Assembly (NCBI GenBank): GCA_029260165.1 | Contig: JAJDDT010000044.1 | Coordinates: 62,001 to 126,000 of the forward strand | Direction: 5' to 3' | Origin: Phycisphaerae bacterium | GTDB taxonomy: Bacteria; Planctomycetota; Phycisphaerae; UBA1845 | DNA length: 64,000 nt | Shown here: in pieces, positions 34,574 to 43,241 of the stretch | Numbering within the stretch: position 1 is the first letter of the stretch | Layout of the letters: every line of letters starts with the position of its first letter | Notes under the pieces: generated by a model | Databases searched by the model: none | What the model saw: the letters and a program-made list of their open reading frames with translations, nothing else | Told to the model about the DNA's origin: nothing | Program-made: the position numbers and the translations under genes

Positions 34574-35110
34574 ATGCTGAAGAAAGCTTGTTTGTCCGTG
34601 GTTGCGATGGGGTTGATGGCCTCGTTCGGTTTCGCGGACGTGTTGCTCAACTACGAGCCGACAGAGTTGACCGAGGGTGTGACGACCGACATCGTGTTGA
34701 GTCTGACAGGTAACGATGGTTTTAGCGATGTGACGAGTGCGGTCATTTTGTCCTATGGACAGGGTGAGCTTGACGCTCTTGGCATCGATGGTTTTGCGTG
34801 GGACGGTTCGCCGGACTTCGACAACAATTCCCTGTGGTTCGTCGATCCTGCTCTGCCTGCGCCGTCCGCCGTGTCGTTTGGTGGGACTCTGCCCGTCGTT
34901 GCGGGTGAGTTGACACCTGTCGCGACCCTGACGGCGACGCCGGGTACGTTGGGCACGTTTTCACTCGACGCCAACGCGGTCGTCGGTGATGCAAACGCCG
35001 CACCGCTGGACGTCAAGAGCGGTCCTCAGGCGTTCCAGGTTGTTCCTGAGCCTGCCAGCCTGGGCCTGTTGGCCATGGGTGCTTTGGCTGCCATCCGTCG
35101 TCGTCGCTAA
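34574..35110 (+). CDS. Secreted PEP-CTERM protein
   Basis: A 178-aa exported protein. Signal peptide: MLKKACLSVVAMGLMASFGFA. The middle is an acidic beta-rich region of cohesin-like appearance (VLLNYEPTELTEG, DIVLSLTGNDG, SLDANAVVGDANAAPL). The C terminus is a full PEP-CTERM sorting signal: VPEPAS, a hydrophobic helix LGLLAMGALAAI, and RRRR. Such proteins are processed by an exosortase and placed at the cell surface or in extracellular matrix. ATG 34574 has GGAGGAGG about 6-10 nt upstream. The gene has its own promoter, leader terminator and end terminator. No exosortase gene is in the window. Confidence 0.88.
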   Translation: MLKKACLSVVAMGLMASFGFADVLLNYEPTELTEGVTTDIVLSLTGNDGFSDVTSAVILSYGQGELDALGIDGFAWDGSPDFDNNSLWFVDPALPAPSAVSFGGTLPVVAGELTPVATLTATPGTLGTFSLDANAVVGDANAAPLDVKSGPQAFQVVPEPASLGLLAMGALAAIRRRR

Positions 35111-35146
35111 GCGATTGACTGACAACTGAATTTTTTTGCCTCCAAC

Positions 35147-35176
35147 AGGCCGTCCGATTATTCGGGCGGCCTTTTT
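35147..35176 (+). terminator. Intrinsic terminator of the PEP-CTERM gene
   Basis: GGCCGTCCGA pairs with TCGGGCGGCC (one G-T pair), a 10-bp stem with a TTAT loop, followed by six Ts. It lies about 37 bp after the stop codon. Confidence 0.85.
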
Positions 35177-35366
35177 TAATTTCCCGATTGGAGCATTCCC
35201 GGACGTGCGGTCCTGAAGTGTTGTAACGCGATGGTGACGTAGTGGTGCACAGCACCGGATCGATGCGTACGACCGATAAAAGCATGTTATCGGGCGGGTC
35301 TCAATTTCATTTGCATTATGTGCCAATTGAGGCGGCTGGCTTGACGATATTTGGTGGGGAACAGGT

Positions 35367-36515
35367 ATGGGTACGCCGGAGCGGAAGGAATGTCCCGCCT
35401 GGCTTGAACACCTTGGAGCTCCGATGGCTTCGATTTTTGAGAAGATCTGGAACCGGCTGTTTGGTGCGTCGTCGGCTGAGCAGTCTGCGGACGGTCATGC
35501 TCACGAGAGTGGCGGCGTCGCGACATTGTCGGAATCCGTCGGCGATTCGCCTCGATCGGAATCGTCATCGTCGGTGGCTGACACCGACAGGGACGGTTCC
35601 TCATCCGGTGAGCACTGGTGGCAGGTTGACGGCGTGGGTGAGACGTCGCTGGTGGTTCCTCCCCGGCCTGAGCTGGAAGGGGTCGCGGTGGCGATGGAGA
35701 ACATCCTCGTCAACCAGTTGGACGGCCATGACCTTGCGTTGCCTCCATTGCCGGAGGTGGCGGAGGGGGTTTTGCGGCAGATGCGTTCATCGGACTATCG
35801 TGTGGACAAGATTGCAGACGCCATCGGTGGTGATCCGGTGATTTCGGCGGCGGTTTTGCGCATGTCGAATTCACCGATTTACGGTGGTGTGTCAAAAATC
35901 ACGTCGTTGACGGCGGCGGTTGCGCGGATCGGTGCGAATGCGCTCAAGACGCTCATGATGCATCAGTCGTTGCGGGCGGCGGTGTTTCGCAAGAAGGGGA
36001 AGGATCCGCAGCTTGGTCAGATGGTGTGGCAACGTGCGGTTGCGGGAGCGCACATCATGCGCGGGTTGTGTCGCTTCACGCATGTGGATGAGGAGGAGGC
36101 GTTTCTGATCGGGCTGATGCACGACATCGGAAACGTGATCGTTCTGCGCGAGGTTCAGAAGCAGGAGACGATGCTTCAGTATGTGATCGACGTGCCTACG
36201 TTTGACTATCTGTGCGATGAGTGTCACCAGGAGTTTGGTGAGCTGATCGCCGAGGCGTGGCAACTGCCGGACGAGTTGACGACGCTTATTGCGGACCATC
36301 ACCGCGAGCCTGATGATGACGATCCCCTGCGTGTGCAGCGTTATCAGCTTCAGCTCACGGACATGATTCTCTCACTTCTTTCGTATTCGCCGCGGATTGA
36401 GTACAACCTTCCCGGGTCAAACGCGGCGCGGGAGCTTGGACTCTCGGCCAACGATGAGTTCGTGGTCTATCTCGATCGGTTGCCCTCCGATCTGGATTCC
36501 TCCATGCAACTCTAG
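35367..36515 (+). CDS. HDOD domain signalling protein
   Basis: A 382-aa protein with a Ser/Glu-rich N-terminal third and an HDOD domain from about residue 125 to 330 (LPPLPEVAEGVLRQM, IADAIGGDPVISAAVLRMSNSP, LMHDIGNVIVL). HDOD proteins are regulators in motility, DNA-damage or c-di-GMP signalling and usually lack phosphohydrolase activity; here the HD pair is present as HDIGN. ATG 35367 follows GGGGA. ATG 35424 (MASIFEKIWNRLFG), behind GGAG, is an equally good start and gives 363 aa. The TAG stop is the first three bases of a family-2 repeat end. Confidence 0.85.
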   Translation: MGTPERKECPAWLEHLGAPMASIFEKIWNRLFGASSAEQSADGHAHESGGVATLSESVGDSPRSESSSSVADTDRDGSSSGEHWWQVDGVGETSLVVPPRPELEGVAVAMENILVNQLDGHDLALPPLPEVAEGVLRQMRSSDYRVDKIADAIGGDPVISAAVLRMSNSPIYGGVSKITSLTAAVARIGANALKTLMMHQSLRAAVFRKKGKDPQLGQMVWQRAVAGAHIMRGLCRFTHVDEEEAFLIGLMHDIGNVIVLREVQKQETMLQYVIDVPTFDYLCDECHQEFGELIAEAWQLPDELTTLIADHHREPDDDDPLRVQRYQLQLTDMILSLLSYSPRIEYNLPGSNAARELGLSANDEFVVYLDRLPSDLDSSMQL

Positions 36516-36545
36516 AGCGGTTTCATTGCAATTGTAGCGGTCAGG
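36513..36545. repeat. Single end of the family-2 element
   Basis: TAGAGCGGTTTCATTGCAAT followed by TGTAGCGGTCAGG matches the right end (read inverted) of the copy at 44847-44950 at most positions. Its TAG is the stop codon of the HDOD gene, and it ends only a few bases before the aceK start. Confidence 0.7.
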
Positions 36546-36549
36546 ATTG

Positions 36550-38310
36550 ATGGCGAGCGATGACAGGACAATTGTTCGCGAGATAGCCCATCGCATTTTC
36601 GGTGGAATGCAGCGGTATTTCGCCGAGTTTTCTGATATCACGAAGCGGTCGCGGGTGTGTTATCTGGATCGCGACTGGGCTGGTTTGCAGGCTGATGCGG
36701 CTGAGCGACTGGACCTGCACGGGCAGATCGTGCGGTGCGTCGTGGCTGACGTGCGCGATAAACTCGGGGACAGGGTGGCTGAGAAGCTGCTCTGGCCGTC
36801 GATCAAGGTTGCCTACATTGAGATGATCGTGGACGCGGCGACACGTCGGCAGGCGGAGTCGTTTTTCAATTCGGTGAGTCGGCGGATATTCTCGACGGTG
36901 GGGGTGAATCCGGATATCGAGTTTGTCGAGTCGTGTTGCGGCGAGCCGTCGATGGAGGAGGACCCGGATTTGCTTCGATCGTTTGCGTTCGGGGATGATT
37001 CGGTGGGGACGGATCGTGATTGGGCGTTGGTGCTGCGTCGGATGATGGAATTCTATTGCGGCGATGCGCGGTTCGCGGATTTGGAGCGCGATCTTGAACT
37101 GGCTGACGCCGAGCTGAATCGTCGGCTGACCCTCAGATGGGGTCGCTATTCGATTGATTCTGTGGAAATGGCAGATGCCATGTTTTTCCGGGGTCGGCGT
37201 GCGTATCTGGTGGGTCGGATCGCATCGTCGGTAGAGGTGCTGCCGTTCGTGATTGTCCTGGTTCATCGTGAGCAGGGCGTGTCCATCGATGCGGTGCTGG
37301 TTGATGAGAACGAAGCCAGCATCATTTTCAGCTTCACGCGCTCCTATCTGCATGTTGATGTTGCGCATCCCGACGCGTTGATTGCGTTTCTCAAATCCAT
37401 CATGCCGCTCAAGCCGTTGGCGGAACTGTATACCGCCATCGGGTTCAACAAACATGGCAAGACCGAGCTGTATCGCGACGTGCTCAACCACCTGAGTCAG
37501 TCGAGCGAGAAGTTTGTCTATGCACGGGGTGACACGGGATTGGTGATGATCGTGTTCACGCTTCCGTCTTACGATGTCGTGTTCAAGGTGATTCGTGACA
37601 AGCCTCTTCCGCCAAAGACGATGACCCGGCGAGACGTGCGAACCAAGTATCAGCTCGTTTTCAAGCATGACCGCGCGGGTCGGCTTGTTGATGCGCAGGA
37701 ATTCGAGCATCTTGAATTCGCGTTGGACCGATTCTCCGACGCGTTGTTGGAAGAGCTACGGACGTCGGCGTCCGAGAGCATTTCCATTTCAGGCGGTTAC
37801 GTTGATCTGAAACACGTTTACACCGAGCGACGGATCACTCCGCTGAATTTGTATTTGCGTGAGGAGCCGATCGATCGCGCGTTGGCAGCCGTGACCGACT
37901 ATGGTCAGGCGATCAAGGATCTTGCGTTCAGCAACATCTTCCCGGGTGATCTGCTGCTCAAGAATTTCGGTGTGACACGCCATGGCCGGGTGATTTTCTA
38001 TGACTATGACGAGCTGTGTCTGCTGACGTCGTGCCATTTTCGCAAGATGCCGGTCGCGCGGGATTACGATGAGGAGATGAGTGCCGAGCCGTGGTTTTAT
38101 GTGGCTGACAACGATATTTTTCCCGAGGAATTCCCGAGTTTTCTGTGTTTGCGGGGCGTGATTGGTGAGCATTTCGACAAGGTGCACGGGGATTTGTTCA
38201 CCCCCGGGTATTGGCGGGAAATTCAGCAACGGCACCTGGCTGAGGAAATCATCGAGATTTGCCCTTATCCATTCCATCGACGACTCCATCCGGAGTTGGC
38301 GGGGCTGTAG
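36550..38310 (+). CDS. aceK: Isocitrate dehydrogenase kinase/phosphatase AceK
   Basis: A bifunctional enzyme that phosphorylates and dephosphorylates isocitrate dehydrogenase, switching flux to the glyoxylate bypass. 586 aa, the usual length. Recognised by the N-terminal regulatory half and kinase-half blocks such as FKVIRDKPLPPKTMTRRDVRTKY, YTERRITPLNLYL, KDLAFSNIFPGDLLLKNFGV and HGRVIFYDYDELCLL. The ATP-site Lys sits in the FKVIRDK block. It is normally linked to aceB and aceA, but neither is nearby. ATG 36550 is used; a TTG directly before it also fits. It begins right after a family-2 repeat end, so no clean promoter of its own is obvious. Confidence 0.93.
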   Translation: MASDDRTIVREIAHRIFGGMQRYFAEFSDITKRSRVCYLDRDWAGLQADAAERLDLHGQIVRCVVADVRDKLGDRVAEKLLWPSIKVAYIEMIVDAATRRQAESFFNSVSRRIFSTVGVNPDIEFVESCCGEPSMEEDPDLLRSFAFGDDSVGTDRDWALVLRRMMEFYCGDARFADLERDLELADAELNRRLTLRWGRYSIDSVEMADAMFFRGRRAYLVGRIASSVEVLPFVIVLVHREQGVSIDAVLVDENEASIIFSFTRSYLHVDVAHPDALIAFLKSIMPLKPLAELYTAIGFNKHGKTELYRDVLNHLSQSSEKFVYARGDTGLVMIVFTLPSYDVVFKVIRDKPLPPKTMTRRDVRTKYQLVFKHDRAGRLVDAQEFEHLEFALDRFSDALLEELRTSASESISISGGYVDLKHVYTERRITPLNLYLREEPIDRALAAVTDYGQAIKDLAFSNIFPGDLLLKNFGVTRHGRVIFYDYDELCLLTSCHFRKMPVARDYDEEMSAEPWFYVADNDIFPEEFPSFLCLRGVIGEHFDKVHGDLFTPGYWREIQQRHLAEEIIEICPYPFHRRLHPELAGL

Positions 38311-38417
38311 GGACTGACAGTGTGGGCAGGGTCGATCGCGACGATGCGGAGTCCTGTTCGATACCGGGAATTGTACGCTCATTTGAGCAAATAGCCTGCC
38401 GCAACCTTGCGTTCGGT

Positions 38418-38426
38418 TGTTACAAT
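38418..38426 (+). promoter_or_regulatory. Extended -10 promoter candidate
   Basis: TGT followed by TACAAT (38421-38426) is an extended -10 element 44 bp before the ATG of the STN-type gene. No good -35 is seen. Confidence 0.35.
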
Positions 38427-38469
38427 ACCGGGAGCGGTTTGTGCGGGATTTTGATCGAGGGTTTAAGTG

Positions 38470-39267
38470 ATGAAGCAAATAATCGGCGTGTTGTTGCTGG
38501 TGCTTGTGTCTTTTGCGACGGCAGGCGATGGCGGGGCGGTTCGTCATCTTCGCAAGGTGTGTACAGTTTCGCCGGTGAAGCAATTGCTCGATACACGCGT
38601 GCGGCAGGTGTCGTGGGACGAGACGCCTTTGGAGGATGTGATCGCGTGGATGCGGAAGCTGTCGCCGAAAGATGCTCGCGTCAATATATTGCCTCGTTGG
38701 TCTGCATTGAGGGACGAGGGTGTGGACAAGGAATCACCGATTACACTTGAAATGCACGACGCGACGGTCGCGTCTGTCCTGACGGAGGTGTTGGATCAGC
38801 TTTCGGGGGCGGACCCGTTGACCTACATCGGGCGTGGCAGGCGTCTTCGGATTACGACACGTTCGGATGTGCGGAAACGGTTGACGACCGAGATGTACGA
38901 TGTGGCGGAGGTGCTTGCTCAGGCGCGGGCGAATGAGATCAATCCGCAGTTTTTCGTGGGTCAATCGGTTACGTTTGTGCAGGTTACGGTGACGCGCGCG
39001 GGGGTTGGGGTTCAACCGCAACAGCTTGACGTGGGTAGTTCGTTCTTTACCAACGCACCGCAGCAGGGTCAGCAGGATGATGACGACGCGGACGATGTCA
39101 TGTTTGAAGAGGATTTGATCGACTGGATTCGGACGACCGTTGAGCCTGACACATGGCGGGTCAATGGTGGCGAGGGAACGCTTGCGATTCTCGATGGCGT
39201 GCTGACGGTGCGTAACTCCGCCGACGTTCATGCGCTGCTCGGTGGTCGGTATTATCTCAATCCCTGA
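38470..39267 (+). CDS. Secreted STN-like domain protein
   Basis: A 265-aa exported protein with signal peptide MKQIIGVLLLVLVSFATAGD. An STN-like (secretin/TonB short N-terminal) segment follows: VSWDETPLEDVIAWMRKL, ITLEMHDATVASVLTEVLDQL and LTYIGRGRRLRITT. A second half contains a Gln/Asp-rich loop (QQGQQDDDDADD) and ends DGVLTVRNSADVHALL, a block typical of secretin-associated repeats. No secretin pore domain is seen. A related protein is encoded at 55694. ATG 38470 is preceded by GAGGG. Confidence 0.7.
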   Translation: MKQIIGVLLLVLVSFATAGDGGAVRHLRKVCTVSPVKQLLDTRVRQVSWDETPLEDVIAWMRKLSPKDARVNILPRWSALRDEGVDKESPITLEMHDATVASVLTEVLDQLSGADPLTYIGRGRRLRITTRSDVRKRLTTEMYDVAEVLAQARANEINPQFFVGQSVTFVQVTVTRAGVGVQPQQLDVGSSFFTNAPQQGQQDDDDADDVMFEEDLIDWIRTTVEPDTWRVNGGEGTLAILDGVLTVRNSADVHALLGGRYYLNP

Positions 39268-39298
39268 AAAGAGCAGGACCGTTGGACAGGTTACGTCG

Positions 39299-40417
39299 TC
39301 ATAGGGACGCGATCACATGCTCGATTTGTTCGTCGGTCATTTCCGCGTAGATCGGCAGCGACAGGCACGTGGCGGCGAATGATTCTGCGTTTGGGAATTT
39401 CCCTCGCGGTTGGTCGAGCCACGAATAGGCGGGGAGCAGGTGAATCGGCGCGGGATAGTGCAACCCTGCACCGACACCGGTTGCGTTGAGGTTTGCGAGT
39501 CGTTCGTCGCGATCGGCACATCGAACGACGTACAGGTGATAAACGTGCGTGTTTCCATCGACGCAGGGGGTGATGGCGACGTCCGATCGAAATGCCCATG
39601 CCTCCGCGTATCGATCCGCGATGCGCCTTCTTGATTCGTTCCATGCGTTGAGGTGATTTAACTTGACGCTCAGGACGGCGGCTTGTAGCGAGTCGAGTCG
39701 GCTGTTGAATCCGAATTCGACGTGGTGGTATTTTCGCGGTGCGCCGTAGTTTCCGAGCATGCGGACGCGTTCTGCCAACCTTGCGTCGTTTGTCGTGATG
39801 GCGCCACCGTCGCCATAGGCACCGAGGTTTTTCCCGGGATAGAAGCTGAAAGCTGCGATGTCTCCCAGCGAGCCGGCAGGGCGACCACGATATTGGGCAC
39901 CGTGGGCCTGGGCGGCGTCCTCGATGACGGACAACCCGTGCTGCTTCGCGATGGTGTTGACGGCGTCCATGTTCGCGCATTGGCCGTAGAGATGGACCGC
40001 GATGATGGCTTTGGTCCCGGGTGTGATGGCGGATTCGATTTGTGCGACGTCGATCAACGACGTGTTGGGATCGACGTCGACCAACACCGGGATACCGCCG
40101 GCCATGCAAACACCCGCCGCCGTTGCGACGAAGGTGTTGGCTGGGATGATGACCTCGTCGCCGGGTCCGACGCCGACCGCCCGACAGGCGAGGTGCAGCG
40201 CGTCCGTTCCGCTCGCAACGCCGACGCATTGCTGAACGCCGCAAAATGATGCAAACGCCCGTTCAAACGTCGCCACCTGCGGCCCCTGAATGTACTGACA
40301 CGACGCGACGCATTGTTGGACGGCGTCGTTGACCTCGTCGGCGATTGAATCGAACTGGGCTTTCAGATCGACCATGGGAACGTTCGTTTGCGATGCTGAT
40401 GTATTGGCCGTCGTCAT
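39299..40417 (-). CDS. DegT/DnrJ/EryC1-type sugar aminotransferase
   Basis: A PLP-dependent aminotransferase acting on keto-sugars linked to a nucleotide. 372 aa. Family blocks: the N-terminal VPMVDLKAQFDSI, SGTDALHLACRAVGVGPGDEVI, HLYGQCANMD, VIEDAAQAHGA and the PLP-Lys motif FYPGKNLGAYGDGG. It closes a minus-strand cluster with GT2, methyltransferase and Gfo/Idh oxidoreductase genes. A WbpB-type oxidoreductase plus a WbpE-type aminotransferase would install an amino group at C3 of a UDP-sugar; that pairing is inferred from context. Confidence 0.92.
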   Translation of the reverse strand: MTTANTSASQTNVPMVDLKAQFDSIADEVNDAVQQCVASCQYIQGPQVATFERAFASFCGVQQCVGVASGTDALHLACRAVGVGPGDEVIIPANTFVATAAGVCMAGGIPVLVDVDPNTSLIDVAQIESAITPGTKAIIAVHLYGQCANMDAVNTIAKQHGLSVIEDAAQAHGAQYRGRPAGSLGDIAAFSFYPGKNLGAYGDGGAITTNDARLAERVRMLGNYGAPRKYHHVEFGFNSRLDSLQAAVLSVKLNHLNAWNESRRRIADRYAEAWAFRSDVAITPCVDGNTHVYHLYVVRCADRDERLANLNATGVGAGLHYPAPIHLLPAYSWLDQPRGKFPNAESFAATCLSLPIYAEMTDEQIEHVIASL

Positions 40418-40444
40418 GTTCTGTCGTCCTTGTGGTGGGGGGGG

Positions 40445-41173
40445 TTATTTTCTGATCCCCAGCCCGAGCAGGAAAATCGGTCGGAGTATGTTCCACCAAC
40501 CAATCACCGGCATCATTTTGGTATTGCCTGTTTCCCTGGGGGGATAGATTTTTGTGCATGAGACTTCTGTGTGGCTGAACCCCAGTTTGATGGCTTTGTA
40601 GAGCAGATAGACCTCCATGCCGTAGTTGTCGAGCCACGGTTGATCGAGTTTGATTCCCGGATCATCGAGCAGGTGCCTGGTGACCGCGCGGAACCCGTTG
40701 GTACTCTCGGTCAGTCGTTTGCCGACGAGCCGGCTGAGAAGCCACGGGTGCATCATCGTCGCCCACCTGCGATATCCCGGCATGTCCCCGCCGGCAGTGC
40801 CACCCGGCAGGTATCGTGAACCCATCACAAAATCGCATCCATCGTCGCAGATCGGATCGAGAAGATGGGGGATTTCCTTCGGCTCGTCCTTGTTGTTGCC
40901 CGCGACGGTGACGAGAACATCCGCGCCGAGTCTGATTCCCTCGCGATAGCCCGTTCCGATCGCCTTGCCGACACCGCCGCGGGTTGGCATCTGAATCAGA
41001 TGGGCACCGCGCTTGGCGGCGATATTGGCGGTGTCGTCGGTGGAGGCGTCATCGACGACAATCGTCCAGTCCACGCCGACGTCGGCTTCAAGGATGCGCC
41101 GAACGACAGTGCCGATCTTCTGTTCCTCGTTGAAGGCGGGAACGACTGCGGCGATTTTGTGTCCTCTATACAT
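40445..41173 (-). CDS. GT2 family glycosyltransferase (dolichyl-P-mannose synthase-like)
   Basis: A 242-aa inverting GT-A glycosyltransferase. It has AAVVPAFNEEQKIGTVV at the N terminus, DDASTDDTANIA for nucleotide binding, and GNNKDEP in the region of the second acidic motif. The size, and the MGSRYLPGG and STNGFRAV blocks, match polyprenyl-phosphate mannose/glucose synthases, which load sugars on a lipid carrier. The membrane GT39-like protein encoded at 43242 would be a natural user of such a lipid-linked sugar. Second-to-last gene of the minus-strand cluster. Confidence 0.88.
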   Translation of the reverse strand: MYRGHKIAAVVPAFNEEQKIGTVVRRILEADVGVDWTIVVDDASTDDTANIAAKRGAHLIQMPTRGGVGKAIGTGYREGIRLGADVLVTVAGNNKDEPKEIPHLLDPICDDGCDFVMGSRYLPGGTAGGDMPGYRRWATMMHPWLLSRLVGKRLTESTNGFRAVTRHLLDDPGIKLDQPWLDNYGMEVYLLYKAIKLGFSHTEVSCTKIYPPRETGNTKMMPVIGWWNILRPIFLLGLGIRK

Positions 41174-41197
41174 GGGTTCGTGTCTGCGGGTTCGGTT

Positions 41198-41995
41198 CTA
41201 TTTCTTCCTGAATACGAACAGAACCTGATGGCTGCAGCCATCGTAGTCCGGTGTTTTCTCCGCGATTTTTGCGGCCACCTCGTTGATCTTCGCGTCGAAC
41301 GAAGGCTCCTCCGGTGCGACCATCAGTGGGTGCACCACTTTCGATAGAAATCCGTACATGCCAAACCGAATCGTCTCGACCAGTTCGAGTTGATCCTCCA
41401 CCCCGGCGATAAACGACGGTTCGTCGATGTAGGTGTTGTGCCAATGGACCTTCAGTTTATCGAGACCGTGTACCACTCGATGCTTGTTGGTTCGCTCGTG
41501 CCCCTGCAATGTCACCTCAGCCAACAGGAACAGCTCGCCGGACCTGAGTGTTCGACCCGCTTCGAGCGCTGCCTGAACCTGTTCGTTGCGATCGGGAATG
41601 TTGATCAGGCATCGTTGCATGATGACGCGCGAGAATTGTCCATCGTCGAAGGGCAGATCGCGAGCGTCCGCCACTTCAAACGAAAGCTTTTTGCATCCAC
41701 TCGGCTTGTCGGAAATGCGTTGTTTCGCGCCGGCGATCATTTCAGGCGAGAAGTCAGCTCCAATAATCGATTCGACCCGTTCGGCGAATGAAAGCGTCGC
41801 AATTCCGTTGCCACACCCGATGTCGAGGACGTGGTCGCTGTTTCGCAGGAATCGGCTGATCGTTGCAATTTCGAGTTTGTGATAATGGTGGTCGCGAATG
41901 GTGGCCGAGCGATCCAGGCCCTTTTCGTTCGCTTTTTTCTGCCAATAGTCGAAGACAACGTCGTCGGTAATTTCAGGTTGAACGCAGGTGGACAT
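41198..41995 (-). CDS. SAM-dependent methyltransferase
   Basis: A 265-aa class I methyltransferase. Motif I is VLDIGCGNGIATL, with ADFSPEMIAGA and DARDLPFDDGQF downstream. Weak similarity to sugar or lipid O-methyltransferases; substrate unknown. ATG 41995 has AAAGGAG upstream. It lies between the GT2 and Gfo/Idh genes, so a sugar or glycan substrate is likely. Confidence 0.82.
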   Translation of the reverse strand: MSTCVQPEITDDVVFDYWQKKANEKGLDRSATIRDHHYHKLEIATISRFLRNSDHVLDIGCGNGIATLSFAERVESIIGADFSPEMIAGAKQRISDKPSGCKKLSFEVADARDLPFDDGQFSRVIMQRCLINIPDRNEQVQAALEAGRTLRSGELFLLAEVTLQGHERTNKHRVVHGLDKLKVHWHNTYIDEPSFIAGVEDQLELVETIRFGMYGFLSKVVHPLMVAPEEPSFDAKINEVAAKIAEKTPDYDGCSHQVLFVFRKK

Positions 41996-42025
41996 TCTCT
42001 GCTCTCCTTTGAAAATTTGTTCTCT

Positions 42026-43090
42026 CTACGCTGACGAGACAGTCATCGGCTCATGTTCATGCGAGCCAACGGGACATGTTGCACCGTTTTCGCGCATTGA
42101 TTGACACGCCGCCTCGAGTACCTGTGCTACACTCACCCCGTCCAGATAGTCAGGCCCCAACGATTTGCCGCTCAGGATCGAATCGCGAAACGCGGTGGCC
42201 TGGTTGACCAACGGCTCGACGCGGTGAAATGCGGGAATGTGCACGTCTCCGCTGCGGAGCAAATACTGGAATTCGCCGTACGAGTCGTAATAAGGCTCCT
42301 CGGCGACGCCCTTGTCGAAGATGCGCAGGGTGTCGAACGGATTGACGTCGTCCCAGTGCGCCATCTTTCGGTCGCCGATAACGGTCAGCGTTCGCACTTT
42401 CCGAGGGTTCAGCCAACTGACGTGGATGTGTCCCAACGTTCCATCGGGGTATTCCAGTGTGGCAAAACAGACGTCCTCGATGTTTTGTTGGGTGATGCAC
42501 CTGCCCGTTGCGCTCACGCGCACGGGTTTCGCATCCAACAGGAAGTTAAAAATACTGATGTCATGTGTTGCAAGGTCATACAACGCGTTCACGTCGCCGC
42601 GGATCGGACCGAGGTTCGTGCGGACCGCGTCGAGATAGTGCACCCTGCCAAGAGTTTCCGTAGCGATCAGATCGCGAAGTTTGCGTATGCCGTTATTAAA
42701 GAGAAAAACGTGACCCACCATCAGAATGAGGTTGAGACGCTCCGCCAACTTGCCAAGGTCGAGCGCGTTTGCGGGGTTTGTGCAGATCGGTTTTTCGACG
42801 AGTACATGTTTGCCTGCCTGAAGACATTCCTTCGCGATGGCTGCATGTGTCGCGGTCGGTGTGCAGATGATGACGGCGTCGATGTCGTCGTTTTCGAGTA
42901 GATCGTGATGATCCGTTGTTGTCGCGATTTGTGGAAATCGCTGTTTCACTCGCGCGAGGCGATCGGTGCTCAGGTCCGCGCAGGCGACAACGTCGCAGTC
43001 TCCAAGCTCCGAAAAGACGCGAATATGATTGGGCCCCCAATGGCCACAACCGATCACGCCGATACTGATTCGCCGAGAGTTATCGGACAT
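42026..43090 (-). CDS. Gfo/Idh/MocA family sugar oxidoreductase
   Basis: A 354-aa NAD(P)-dependent oxidoreductase. It has the Rossmann start IGVIGCGHWGPNHIRVF, PTATHAAIAKECLQAGKHV and the catalytic-Lys block VEKPICTNPANA. The whole two-domain fold appears intact. It is likely the first gene of the minus-strand cluster and may oxidise a nucleotide sugar to the keto form used by the aminotransferase at 39299. It diverges from the GT39-like gene with a 150-bp gap that could hold promoters both ways. Confidence 0.9.
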   Translation of the reverse strand: MSDNSRRISIGVIGCGHWGPNHIRVFSELGDCDVVACADLSTDRLARVKQRFPQIATTTDHHDLLENDDIDAVIICTPTATHAAIAKECLQAGKHVLVEKPICTNPANALDLGKLAERLNLILMVGHVFLFNNGIRKLRDLIATETLGRVHYLDAVRTNLGPIRGDVNALYDLATHDISIFNFLLDAKPVRVSATGRCITQQNIEDVCFATLEYPDGTLGHIHVSWLNPRKVRTLTVIGDRKMAHWDDVNPFDTLRIFDKGVAEEPYYDSYGEFQYLLRSGDVHIPAFHRVEPLVNQATAFRDSILSGKSLGPDYLDGVSVAQVLEAACQSMRENGATCPVGSHEHEPMTVSSA

Positions 43091-43241
43091 TCACGCCTGC
43101 CTCCTGAACAACCGCGGCGAGCCTCGCGCGGTGGCGGCGTCGTATCAACGCCAAGTGCGTGGAATATCGGAATCGCGCATGGGGCGGTGCAGTTGATTAT
43201 CGGAAACTCCAGGTGCGACGACCGATGACCGATAACCACGG

